Origin: Leifsonia shinshuensis
Lineage (GTDB): Bacteria > Actinomycetota > Actinomycetes > Actinomycetales > Microbacteriaceae
Length of the DNA: 64,000 nucleotides
Direction of reading: 5' to 3'
Assembly: GCF_022606355.1 (NCBI RefSeq)
Contig: NZ_JAHHZQ010000005.1
Coordinates: 310,001-374,000, forward strand
The translations under genes were made by a program, and so were the position numbers. This document shows, piece after piece, positions 9,051 through 17,236 of the stretch. The stretch's first letter is position 1, and each line of letters begins with the position of its first letter. Under the pieces are notes generated by a model that did no database searches, had not been told where the DNA came from, and worked only from the letters and a program-made list of their open reading frames with translations.

Positions 9051-9632
9051 ATGAGCGTGCGCACCCCCGATCCGGACCCGACTCCCGACCCGCTCGACGG
9101 CTCGGGGGCCCGGCCCGGTCCCGCCTGGCTGAGCGACATCGAGCTGGAGCAGATCCGCCGGCGCCTCCCGCTGCTCTATGTGGAGGCCGTGCCCGTGCGG
9201 GTCGACGGCCTGGGCCAGGTCACCGAGGTCGGCGTGCTGTTGCGGGCGAACGCCGTCGGCGAGATCACTCGCACGCTGGTGTCGGGCCGGGTGATGTACG
9301 GCGAGACGCTGCGGGAGGCGCTGTTCCGTCACCTCGAGAAAGACCTCGGTCCGATGGCGTTCCCGCTGCTGCCGGCCAGCCCCGTCCCGTTCCAGGTGGC
9401 GGAGTACTTCCCGCTGCCCGGGGTGTCCGCGTTCACCGACGAACGCCAGCACGCCGTGTCGCTCGCCTACGTCGTGCCCGTCACCGGCACCTGCGAGCCC
9501 CGGCAAGACGCCCTCGAGATCACCTGGATGACGCCGGACGAGGCCGTGTCGCCGACGGTGTGCGAAGAGCTGGAGGGCGGGCGGGGCGCGCTCGTCAAGG
9601 CCGCGATGGCGGCGGTGGGCAAGCTGACCTGA
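9051..9632 (+). CDS. Nudix-fold protein with degenerate Nudix box (DUF4916-like)
   Basis: 193 residues. The Nudix box region reads GRVMYGETLREALFRHLEKD followed by LG. The leading G, the first E and the R are kept, but the REUxEExGU core is changed to RHLEKDLG, so the metal-binding glutamates are partly lost. The protein may therefore bind rather than hydrolyse a nucleotide diphosphate. Similar actinobacterial proteins are annotated as DUF4916 Nudix family; I place it there by resemblance only. Probably leaderless, and divergent from the esterase gene. Confidence 0.7.
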   Translation: MSVRTPDPDPTPDPLDGSGARPGPAWLSDIELEQIRRRLPLLYVEAVPVRVDGLGQVTEVGVLLRANAVGEITRTLVSGRVMYGETLREALFRHLEKDLGPMAFPLLPASPVPFQVAEYFPLPGVSAFTDERQHAVSLAYVVPVTGTCEPRQDALEITWMTPDEAVSPTVCEELEGGRGALVKAAMAAVGKLT

Positions 9633-9661
9633 GCCGGCTCCGGGCCGTTTCACTCAGAGGC

Positions 9662-9690
9662 TTGCATATTTTGGCTAATGGTATTAGCTT
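9662..9690 (+). promoter_or_regulatory. Promoter with GCTAAT-GGT-ATTAGC operator before the hydrolase
   Basis: TTGCAT (9662-9667) and TAGCTT (9685-9690) are 17 bases apart and suit -35 and -10 hexamers. The -10 sits seven bases before the ATG at 9698, with no ribosome site, so the transcript is probably leaderless. A perfect dyad GCTAAT/ATTAGC (9674-9679, 9683-9688) with a 3-base spacer fills the spacer and overlaps the -10. It is strikingly AT-rich for this genome. A TetR regulator is encoded two genes along and is the obvious candidate ligand. Confidence 0.6.
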
Positions 9691-9697
9691 TACGGCT

Positions 9698-10561
9698 ATG
9701 AACACTTCCATCGCTTCGCAGGTCCGGTACCTGCAGCGCCCCGAGGGACGCATCAGCTACACCGTCGAGGGCACCGGCCCTCTCGTGGTCGCCGTCCCCG
9801 GGATGGGCGACCTCCGTTCGACCTACCGCGAACTGGTCGGCCCGCTGCTGGAGGCCGGCTACCGCGTCGCCGTCACCGACCTGCGGGCGCACGGCGACTC
9901 GGACACCACCTTCCGCGAGTTCGGCGACATCGTGTCCGGCCGCGACCTCCTCGCGCTGATCGACGAACTCGGCGGTCGTGCCGCCGTCCTCGGAAACTCC
10001 ATGGGCGCCGCGGCCGCGGCCTGGGCGGCCGCCGAACGCCCCGACGCCATCGCCGGCCTCGTGCTCTTCGGCCCGCTGCTGCGCGACCCGGCGATGAGCC
10101 GCTTCGCCGTGGCGTCCGTCCACGGGATGTACCGTGTGCTGTTCACCGGTCCCTGGGGCGCATCGGTCTGGGCCGGCTACTACCGGTCGATCAACAAGGG
10201 TCGCACGGCGCCGTGGCTGAAAGAGCACGCCGCCGACCTCAAGCGCAACATGAAGGAGCCCGGCCGCCTGCGCTCGTTCCGGCACCTCACGCTCGCACTG
10301 ACCCACTCCGTCGTCGAGCCCCGGCTGCCCGAGGTGGCGGCCCCCATGCTCGCCTTCGTGGGAGAGCTCGACCCCGACTACAAGGACCCTGCCGCCGAGG
10401 CCGACTGGATCGAGACGCTCGGCGCACAGGTCGTGCGCGTCCCCGAGTCCGGCCACTACCCGCAGGCCCAGCGGCCCGACGTCATCGTGCCGGCGACGCT
10501 GGCCTTCCTCAGCGAACTGCGGGCGGCGGCGGGCGGCGACTGGGGCGCGGCGCGTGCGTAG
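9698..10561 (+). CDS. Alpha/beta hydrolase
   Basis: 287 residues with the alpha/beta hydrolase fold: VVAVPGMGDLRSTY is the oxyanion region, Ser101 in the nucleophile elbow GNSMGAA, Asp224 in GELDPDY and His252 in ESGHYPQ. DLRAHGDSD is the usual segment after strand 4. Cytosolic; the substrate is unknown. It lies upstream of and on the same strand as a TetR gene (83-base gap), with a promoter carrying a dyad operator. This suggests a small autoregulated detoxification or ester-degrading unit. Confidence 0.85.
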   Translation: MNTSIASQVRYLQRPEGRISYTVEGTGPLVVAVPGMGDLRSTYRELVGPLLEAGYRVAVTDLRAHGDSDTTFREFGDIVSGRDLLALIDELGGRAAVLGNSMGAAAAAWAAAERPDAIAGLVLFGPLLRDPAMSRFAVASVHGMYRVLFTGPWGASVWAGYYRSINKGRTAPWLKEHAADLKRNMKEPGRLRSFRHLTLALTHSVVEPRLPEVAAPMLAFVGELDPDYKDPAAEADWIETLGAQVVRVPESGHYPQAQRPDVIVPATLAFLSELRAAAGGDWGAARA

Positions 10562-10644
10562 GGCGCACGGCGTGCGCCGGGCGGCCGCGCGGGTCGCGGG
10601 GGTCGTCCCCGTGCCGGCGGGCGGGTTCGCCGGGGGTGAGCCCC

Positions 10645-11253
10645 GTGCCTAGGGCGGGGCTGACCCGCTCCGCGGTCACCGCGGTGGCGCTCGACGTCGT
10701 CGACGACGGTGGCGTGGCCGGACTCGACCGGCTGACGCTCGCTGCCGTCGCGTCCCGCGCCGGTGTCGCCGTGCCGAGCCTGTACAAGCACGTGGCCTCC
10801 CTCGACGACCTGCGTCGCCTGGTGGCCACCGACTGCGTGGCCGAGCTGACGCGGGTGCTGGCAGAGGCGACCATCGGCCGCTCGGGCCCGGAGGCAATCC
10901 ATTCGGCGGCGGACGCGGTGCGGGCGTACGCCCACCGGCACCCGGGCCGCTACGCCGCCACGCAGGTCGCCCCCGACCTCGCTTCGGAAGCCGACGCCGG
11001 GCTCGCCTCCCGCGCGGAGGAGACCATCGCCGTCCTGGCCGCCGCCTTACGAGGCTTCGGCCTGCCCGACGATGCCACCGTCGACGCGATCCGGATGCTG
11101 CGCAGCGCCCTCCACGGCTTCATCACCCTGGAACTCGGCGGCGGCTTCGGCCTCCCGGACGACCTCGACCGCAGCTTCCGCCTGCTTATCGACGGCATCG
11201 TCGCCGGCATCGCCGCGCTCGGCGGAGTCCGGGCCGCGGCCGATCTCCGCTAG
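10645..11253 (+). CDS. TetR/AcrR family transcriptional regulator (WHG-type C-terminus)
   Basis: About 202 residues. The N-terminal helix-turn-helix includes LTLAAVASRAGVAVPSLYKH, a classic TetR recognition stretch. The C-terminal half (HGFITLELGGGFGLPDDLDR) matches the WHG ligand-binding domain. GTG 10645 is chosen because GGGGGTGAG precedes it by four bases and the protein then opens with PRAGL, as relatives do; another GTG is at 10636. It probably represses the operon headed by the hydrolase through the 9674-9688 dyad. Confidence 0.8.
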   Translation: MPRAGLTRSAVTAVALDVVDDGGVAGLDRLTLAAVASRAGVAVPSLYKHVASLDDLRRLVATDCVAELTRVLAEATIGRSGPEAIHSAADAVRAYAHRHPGRYAATQVAPDLASEADAGLASRAEETIAVLAAALRGFGLPDDATVDAIRMLRSALHGFITLELGGGFGLPDDLDRSFRLLIDGIVAGIAALGGVRAAADLR

Positions 11254-11600
11254 CCGGAAGTCCTCCGTTGCCCTCAGCCGACGTCCCGCCGGTAACGGAG
11301 GACATCGCTGGTGTCGCGGCGGTTGGTGACGGCTGACGGAGGAGATCCTGCCGTTTCCTGGCCCGATCTCCTCCGTTGGCTGCGGTTCCCGGGCGTGTCG
11401 GGGAGTCCTCCGTTGCCCACCGGATCCACGGGGCTTGACGTGGCGTGTTGGGGCTCCGGAGCTACGTGGCAGCGACCCCGGAGATCGTGCCGGGCGGCGC
11501 GGATCTCCGGAGTGGCGGACGCTTTGCTGCTGTGAGAGCGGAGGTGCGGGCGGTGACCCGACGTGTCGGCGCTGGCCGGAGTCGTCGATGTCGCGGAGCG
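11254..11600. repeat. Gene-free stretch with an array of family 2 palindromes (CGGAG/CTCCGTT units)
   Basis: This 347-base gap between the convergent tetR and DEAD-box genes has no credible gene. It holds at least three related inverted repeats: GTCCTCCGTT/AACGGAGGAC (11260-11269, 11294-11303), ACGGAGGAGATC/GATCTCCTCCGT (11336-11347, 11365-11376) and CCGGAGATC/GATCTCCGG (11478-11486, 11502-11510). There is also a lone GTCCTCCGTTGCCC at 11405-11418, repeating 11260-11273, and a CTCCGGAG palindrome at 11454-11461. The first hairpin could end tetR transcription, but the whole looks like a nested repeat cluster. Confidence 0.7.
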
Positions 11601-13361
11601 TCAGCCGCGCGCGCGGCGGGTGCCGCGGCCGCGGCTGGTGCTGCCGCCGACGAGGTCGCCGACGCGCATGCCGGTGCGCGGAGCGCCGCTGCGGCCGGCT
11701 CCGCCGTTGCCACCCGCGCGGCCGCTTCCGCCGTTGCCCGTACGGGTGGAACCGCCGCTACCGGCGTTGCCGGCGTTGCCGCTGCTGCGACCGGTTCCGG
11801 CGTTGCCGCCGTTGCGACCGGCTCCGCCGTTGCCTCCGTTACCGCCGTTGCCGCCGCTGCGGGCACTTCCGCCGGCGCGCTCGCCGCTTGCGGCACCGGC
11901 ACCCCGGCCGCGTCCGCGTCGGCGCGACGATCCGTCGCGCGTGTCGTCGTGACCGGTTCCGGACGAGTCACGACCAGCGGTCGAGCGACCGCCGCTGTCG
12001 CGAGCTCCCGCGTCGCGACCTCCCGCGTTCCGACCTCCGCCGTTCCGGCCTCCGCCGTTGCGGCCTCGGCCGTTCCCGCGTCCGCCACGACCGCCGTCGT
12101 TGCCAGACGCGCCGTCGTTGGCAGACCCGCCGTTCGACCCGCCCTTCGGCGCAGGCGCCGGCGCCACGCGCGGTGCGCGCTCGCCGACGAGCGAGGTCAC
12201 CGCGGGCGATTCCGCGGTGACGCGCTGCGGGCTCGCTGTGATGGCGGCCGCGCGCAGCAGCGAGCGGACGTCGCCCGCCTGGTCGGGCAGCATGACGGTG
12301 GCCACGTCGCCGGTGCTCCCGGCGCGGGCGGTCCTGCCCGAGCGGTGCAGGTAGGCCTTGTGCTCCGCGGGCGGGTCGACGTGGACGACCAGCTCGACCT
12401 CGTCGACGTGCACACCGCGTGCGGCGACGTCGGTCGCCACCAGCACGCGCACGTCGCCGGAGCCGAAGGCGGCGAGGTTGCGGTCGCGGGCACCCTGGCT
12501 GAGGTTGCCGTGGAGGTCGACCGCGGGGATCCCGGCCGACGTCAGCTGCTTGGCGAGGCGCTTGGCCTGGTGCTTGGTCCGCATGAAGAGGATGCGGCGG
12601 CCGCGACCGGAGGCGAGCGCGTGGATCAGGTCCTTCTTGGCGTCCTGGTCCGCGACCTCGAACACGTGGTGGGTCATCGCCTCCACGTGGCTGGTCGCGT
12701 CGTCGACCGAGTGCAGAACCTCGTTCGTGAGGAACTTCGACACCAGCTTGTCGACGCCGTTGTCCAGCGTGGCCGAGAAGAGCAGGCGCTGGCCGCGCGA
12801 CGGCGTGGCGTTCAGGATGCGCGTGACCGTCGGCAGGAACCCGAGGTCGGCCATGTGGTCGGCCTCGTCGAGCACGGTCATCTCGACGTGGTCGAGGTGC
12901 ACGATGCCCTGCTTCATGAGGTCTTCGAGGCGGCCGGGGCAGGCGACGATGATGTCGACGCCCGCCTGCAGCGCGGTGACCTGGCGGCTCTGGGAGACGC
13001 CGCCGAAGATGGTGGTCGTCGTCAGGCCGAGTGCGGTCGCGAGCGGCTTGAGGGTCGCGTCGATCTGGGTGGCGAGCTCGCGGGTGGGTGCGAGCACGAG
13101 GCCGCGGGGCCGGCGGGGTCCGCGCTGGGGACGGCCGCCGGGCGCACCGGAGGCGCCGGCCGCGAGCCGCGCCGCCAGCGGCAGCGAGAACGCGATGGTC
13201 TTTCCGGAGCCGGTCTTGCCGCGGCCGAGCACGTCGCGTCCGGCGAGCGTGTCGGGCAGGGTGTCGGCCTGGATGGGGAACGGCTCCGTCTTGCCGTCGG
13301 CCGTGAGGACGGCGACGAGGGGAGCGGGCACGCCGAGGTCGGCGAAGGTCTGGGTGGTCAC
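11601..13361 (-). CDS. DEAD-box RNA helicase with long Gly/Arg/Asn-rich tail
   Basis: 586 residues. The helicase core has Walker A GKTGSGKT (48-55), DEAD (165-168), SAT (196-198) and HRSGRTARAG (339-348). From about residue 405 to the end lies a roughly 180-residue tail built of GGN, GGR and RGRG units, ending with a short MRVGDLVGG segment. Such enzymes unwind structured mRNA or rRNA, and the RGG-like tail binds RNA without sequence specificity. GTG 13361 follows AAAGG. It is divergent from the HelD-type gene. The tail's biased coding sequence is GC-rich and repetitive but stays in frame. Confidence 0.9.
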   Translation of the reverse strand: MTTQTFADLGVPAPLVAVLTADGKTEPFPIQADTLPDTLAGRDVLGRGKTGSGKTIAFSLPLAARLAAGASGAPGGRPQRGPRRPRGLVLAPTRELATQIDATLKPLATALGLTTTTIFGGVSQSRQVTALQAGVDIIVACPGRLEDLMKQGIVHLDHVEMTVLDEADHMADLGFLPTVTRILNATPSRGQRLLFSATLDNGVDKLVSKFLTNEVLHSVDDATSHVEAMTHHVFEVADQDAKKDLIHALASGRGRRILFMRTKHQAKRLAKQLTSAGIPAVDLHGNLSQGARDRNLAAFGSGDVRVLVATDVAARGVHVDEVELVVHVDPPAEHKAYLHRSGRTARAGSTGDVATVMLPDQAGDVRSLLRAAAITASPQRVTAESPAVTSLVGERAPRVAPAPAPKGGSNGGSANDGASGNDGGRGGRGNGRGRNGGGRNGGGRNAGGRDAGARDSGGRSTAGRDSSGTGHDDTRDGSSRRRGRGRGAGAASGERAGGSARSGGNGGNGGNGGAGRNGGNAGTGRSSGNAGNAGSGGSTRTGNGGSGRAGGNGGAGRSGAPRTGMRVGDLVGGSTSRGRGTRRARG

Positions 13362-13615
13362 AAGTGCCTTTCTGGCAGGGCTTTGCCCTGTCGGGCGGTT
13401 CGGGCGGTCGTCGCAGGAACGGGACGTCTTCGCCGGAAAGAAGAGTGGAGGTGCGCGGCGGGGCCACCGCCCGGCGCTCGCGCACACCGACGATGTCGGC
13501 AGGCCAGTCGTGCTGGTCCGGACAGTCTACCGTGTATCGACCCCATGCTTGCTGGGAGCACATTCCCGGCCGGAGGTCGTAGACTATCGGCCCGTAATCC
13601 GGAAGGTGGTCGCGC

Positions 13616-15832
13616 GTGCAGGAATCGGAACTCGATCGTGAGCGCGCCGTCGTCTCGGGCCTGTACGAGCGGTTGGACACGCTCAGGGCCGAGACGGAGG
13701 AGCGGCTGACCCGCGTGCGCCGTGAGAGTGTCGGAAGCAACCACCAGGCGCGCAGCGAACGCGACGCCTTCGCCCGTCTGTACGAGGACCAGTTGCTGCA
13801 GCTGCGCGACGTGGATGCGCGGCTCGTGTTCGGCCGTCTGCTGCTCGACGAGCCCGTCGACGGCACCGACCGCCGCTACATCGGCCGTGTCGGCCTGCGC
13901 GACGACGACCAGCGCTCCGTGCTCGTGGACTGGCGCGCCCAGCAAGCGAGCGCGTTCTACCAGGCCACCGCGAGCGAGCGGATGGGGGTGCGCGCCCGCA
14001 GGCATCTGACGATGAACGGCCGCCAGGTCGTCCGCATCGACGACGAGGTCTTCGACGAGGCGCTGCTCGACGGCGCGGCGGCGGGCGGGCAGGTGCAGGG
14101 CGAGGGCGCGCTGCTGGCCGCGCTCACCGCGCAACGCACCGGCCGCATGCACGACATCGTGGCGACCATCCAGGCCGAGCAGGACCGCATCATCCGCTCC
14201 GACCTCCGCGGCGCCCTCGTGGTGCAGGGCGGTCCCGGCACCGGCAAGACCGCGGTGGCGCTGCACCGCGCCGCCTATCTGCTGTACGCCAACCGGCAGC
14301 GGCTGAGCGCCTCCGGCGTGCTCGTGGTCGGGCCGTCGTCGGCGTTCCTGCGGTACATCGAGGCGGTGCTGCCGTCGCTGGGCGAGACCGGAGTCGTCAT
14401 GCAGACGCTCGGCGAGCTGTACCCCGGGGTGGAGGCCACGGCCGAGGACGCTCCGGAGGCCGCGCGGCTGAAGGGCGCCGCGACCATGGCGCGGCTGCTG
14501 TCGCGTGCTGTCCGGTCGCGGCAGAAGGCACCCGACGGGCCGCAGACGATCGTGGTGGACAACGAGCGGCTGGTCGTTTCCCCCGAGCTCGTCCAGCGGG
14601 CCATCGCGAAGGCCCAGCGCACCGGCAAGCCGCACAACGTCGCCCGGGTCACCTTCGTCAAGCAGGCGCTGGGCGAGCTGACCGACCAGCTGGCGGCACA
14701 GCTGCGCGCCGGAGGCTCGACGATCGACGAGGCCGACCTCCGGGTGCTCCGTGAGGATCTCCGCACCTCGTACGACGTGCGCGTGCTGCTCAACACGGCC
14801 TGGCTTCCGTTGACGCCGCAGAAGCTGCTGCAGGATCTCTACGCGCGACCGGCGTGGCTCGCCGAGCTCACGCCGCGCTGGACGCCGGCCCAGCGGGCTG
14901 CTCTGCTGCGCGATCGCGGCGAGCCGTTCACCGTCTCTGACGTGCCGCTGCTCGACGAGGCGGCCGAGCTGCTCGGCGACTTCCCCGGGCGTGCCGACCC
15001 GGCCTCCCGCGAGCGCGACCGGCAGCGCAAGCGCGACCTGGAGAACGCGCGCGCGGCGATCCGCAACATGGGCGTGGAGGGCCTGGTGAGCGCCGAGCAG
15101 CTGGCGGACGGGTTCGCCGAGCAGGTCGACCGCGGCACGACCGCCGAGCGCGCCGCCGCCGACCGTTCGTGGACCTACGGGCACGTGGTGGTGGACGAGG
15201 CCCAGGAGCTGTCGCCGATGCAGTGGCGCGTGCTGGTGCGCCGCTGCCCGATGAAGTCGTTCACGATCGTCGGCGACATCGCCCAGGTGGCGTCGGCGGC
15301 GGGGGCGACCAGCTGGGACGAGGCGCTGCGGCCCTCGTTCAAAGACGCCTGGCGTCTGGAGGAGCTGACCGTCAACTACCGCACGCCCGCCCAGATCACG
15401 CGCGAGGCCGAGCGCATCGCGCGCGACGCGGGGTTGCCGATCACCCCGACGCGCGCGGTCCGCGAGGGTGACTGGCCGATCCGCCGGGTGGCGGCGCAGG
15501 CGGACGGACTCCCCGAGGCGGTCGCGCAGGCTGTGGCCCACGATCGCGGCATCGACCGGGACGGCACGCTCGCCGTCATCGCGACCGCGACCGACGTGGA
15601 GGCCGTGGCCGCCGCGGTGCGCGGACGCTTCGGGGACGACGCTGCGCGCGGCGCGGCGGGCCTCACCCGCCCGATCTCGGTGCTGACCGGCTACGAGGCG
15701 AAGGGGCTCGAGTTCGACGCCGTCGTGCTGGCCGACCCGCACGCGCTCGCCGCCGAGTCGGTGCGCGGCGCCGCGTCGCTGTACGTCGCGATGACCCGCC
15801 CCACCCAGCGCCTCACGCTCGTCGCTCGCTGA
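13616..15832 (+). CDS. HelD/HelR-like RNA polymerase-associated ATPase (UvrD-like superfamily 1)
   Basis: 738 residues. An N-terminal helical hairpin region (about 1-60, rich in E, R and L) precedes a split SF1 ATPase with Walker A GGPGTGKT (205-212), DEAQE near residue 527 and a late TGYEAKGLEFD plus YVAMTRPTQRL. There is no 2A/2B arrangement of a true UvrD. Layout and length match actinobacterial class II HelD, which pushes into RNA polymerase channels, clears nucleic acid from stalled enzyme and in some species (HelR) removes rifamycin. GTG start after GGAAGG. Assignment as HelD is strong; HelR-type drug protection is inferred. Confidence 0.8.
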   Translation: MQESELDRERAVVSGLYERLDTLRAETEERLTRVRRESVGSNHQARSERDAFARLYEDQLLQLRDVDARLVFGRLLLDEPVDGTDRRYIGRVGLRDDDQRSVLVDWRAQQASAFYQATASERMGVRARRHLTMNGRQVVRIDDEVFDEALLDGAAAGGQVQGEGALLAALTAQRTGRMHDIVATIQAEQDRIIRSDLRGALVVQGGPGTGKTAVALHRAAYLLYANRQRLSASGVLVVGPSSAFLRYIEAVLPSLGETGVVMQTLGELYPGVEATAEDAPEAARLKGAATMARLLSRAVRSRQKAPDGPQTIVVDNERLVVSPELVQRAIAKAQRTGKPHNVARVTFVKQALGELTDQLAAQLRAGGSTIDEADLRVLREDLRTSYDVRVLLNTAWLPLTPQKLLQDLYARPAWLAELTPRWTPAQRAALLRDRGEPFTVSDVPLLDEAAELLGDFPGRADPASRERDRQRKRDLENARAAIRNMGVEGLVSAEQLADGFAEQVDRGTTAERAAADRSWTYGHVVVDEAQELSPMQWRVLVRRCPMKSFTIVGDIAQVASAAGATSWDEALRPSFKDAWRLEELTVNYRTPAQITREAERIARDAGLPITPTRAVREGDWPIRRVAAQADGLPEAVAQAVAHDRGIDRDGTLAVIATATDVEAVAAAVRGRFGDDAARGAAGLTRPISVLTGYEAKGLEFDAVVLADPHALAAESVRGAASLYVAMTRPTQRLTLVAR

Positions 15833-15853
15833 CGTTCGCCCGCGGGAGGCCGC

Positions 15854-15910
15854 CGAAGGGCACGCAAGCGCCCCCAAAACACACTTTTAGGGGCGTTTAG
15901 GTGCCCCTCG
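15854..15910. repeat. Long palindrome with CGAGGGGCAC arms (family 1, copy B, diverged)
   Basis: Arms of 26 bases (15854-15879 and 15885-15910) pair at 21 of 26 positions around a CACAC loop. The outer sequence matches copies A and C, while the inner part (GCGCCCCCAAAA versus TTTTAGGGGCGT) is nearer copy C. It lies between the convergent HelD-like and DUF1684 genes. The TTTT run makes a terminator role plausible on the plus strand. Confidence 0.65.
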
Positions 15911-15934
15911 GGTGCCCTCGGGCGCCGCGCGCGC

Positions 15935-16615
15935 TCAGCCGGCGTAGCGCTCGCCGACGGGGATGTCGACGGGGAGCGTGTTGCCCGCCTGCGCGAGCGG
16001 GCACGCCCAGGCCGGGTCGTACGCGCACGAGGGGTTGTAGGCGAAGTTGAAGTCGAGGACGAGAGTGGCCTCGCCGTCGTCGGCCGACATCCCGAGATCG
16101 GCGCCCTTGATCGTGTCGATCAGGTAGCGTCCGCCGCCGTAGGTGCCGCCGCGCGTGCCGGCCAGCGCATCCTTGATCGGCACGAAGAGGCCACCGCCGT
16201 AGGAGGCCAGCCGCCATACGTCGAGGGTGCCGGCGAGCGGCACCCGCACGGTGCCCAGAAGCTCGAAGGGCACGACGCCGTCCGTGCCGGTCTCGACGTC
16301 CATCCGCTTCGCCTCCGCCGGCGCGTGCACGGGAAGCTCGAACCGCCAGTCGGGGTCGTACGGCGAGACGGGGAGGCCGGTGAAGCGGTCCCGGTCGGCG
16401 TCGAGCAGCGGGGAGGCCGGGTGCGACGAGAACAGGTCGTTGCGGCAGGAGATCCAGTGCGCGTGCGCGGCGGCGGGGTCGCTCGCCGCGATCCGGCGCA
16501 CCGACGAGTACAGCGCGAACACGCTGCGCCGCCAGTCCGCGGTCTGCACCGCCGTCACCGCTCGCCCCTGACCGGGGTCGACCGCCGATGCGGACTCGGG
16601 GGTGGTGGTGCTCAT
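15935..16615 (-). CDS. DUF1684 domain protein
   Basis: 226 residues. The C-terminal half has the hallmarks of DUF1684: GGGRYLIDTIKGAD, then DFNFAYNPSCAYDP and CPLA followed by NTLPVDIPVGER. The family is widespread, has no proven activity and is annotated only by its conserved Cys/Asn/Asp residues. The N-terminal HAHWISCRNDLFSSHPASPL is also typical. Its ATG overlaps the stop of the SRPBCC gene by four bases (ATGA), so it is translationally coupled as the last gene of the ECF42 operon. Confidence 0.85.
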   Translation of the reverse strand: MSTTTPESASAVDPGQGRAVTAVQTADWRRSVFALYSSVRRIAASDPAAAHAHWISCRNDLFSSHPASPLLDADRDRFTGLPVSPYDPDWRFELPVHAPAEAKRMDVETGTDGVVPFELLGTVRVPLAGTLDVWRLASYGGGLFVPIKDALAGTRGGTYGGGRYLIDTIKGADLGMSADDGEATLVLDFNFAYNPSCAYDPAWACPLAQAGNTLPVDIPVGERYAG

Positions 16616-17205
16616 GCTGTTGCCTCCGTCTCGGCGTCGTGCGTCTCGGCGTCATCCGCCGTGCGCGGATCCGGCGTGGGGGGATCGTATGCCCAGGTGG
16701 GTGCGAGCTGACGCAGGCGCACGCCGCGCCACTGCCAGAAGGCCCAGAGCGCGTACCAGGCGAGCGGGGTGACGAGGCCAGCGCGCACGATCAGGCGGTC
16801 GCGGTAGAGGGTGCGCACCCGGCCGTCGGGGCCCGGCCCCGCGGGGTCGGGGGCGACGGCCATCCGGTGGTCCAGGTGCGGCATCGCAGAGAGGAGGCCG
16901 CCGGTGCCCCCTCCGCTGTCGCGCAGGATCCGCGTGGCGCTCTCCCGGGGGTCGGTCGAGCGCAGCGTGTCGAGCCGGATCGCCTGCGTGCCCACCGTGA
17001 ACGCCCCGAGCGCGCGCACGCTGACGCGGTGCTCAGCGGTGTCCCACGAGGTCGGGAACCCGGCCGGCTCGTCCGACCGGAAGTCCACCCACGGCATGGC
17101 GACCTCCCTCAGCGCCGTCGGGCTGTGCAGGGCGCGCCAGACCGCGTCGGGGTCGGAGTCGAGGACGAGCTTGAGGAGGACTCTCACGCCTTCAGTGTCA
17201 CCCAT
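16612..17205 (-). CDS. SRPBCC-like protein
   Basis: About 197 residues. The start LLKLVLDSDPDAVWRALHSP followed by VAMPWVDFRSDEPAGFP resembles the START/SRPBCC helix-grip fold used to bind hydrophobic ligands. A hydrophobic stretch LVTPLAWYALWAFWQWRGVR near residues 145-165 may touch the membrane. ATG 17205 is used, but GTG 17187 is possible. It is coupled to DUF1684 by a 4-base overlap and lies 31 bases downstream of the sigma factor. The function is unknown; I infer a link to the sigma factor from the operon only. Confidence 0.6.
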   Translation of the reverse strand: MGDTEGVRVLLKLVLDSDPDAVWRALHSPTALREVAMPWVDFRSDEPAGFPTSWDTAEHRVSVRALGAFTVGTQAIRLDTLRSTDPRESATRILRDSGGGTGGLLSAMPHLDHRMAVAPDPAGPGPDGRVRTLYRDRLIVRAGLVTPLAWYALWAFWQWRGVRLRQLAPTWAYDPPTPDPRTADDAETHDAETEATA

Positions 17206-17236
17206 CGGGTGCGCCGGGGGCAGGGGGAGACGGCAT

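Noticed and set aside
11601-12170. Short-period repeats that look like a CRISPR or minisatellite
   Set aside because: They encode the in-frame Gly/Asn/Arg tail of the DEAD-box helicase; units are of uneven length with no unique spacers.
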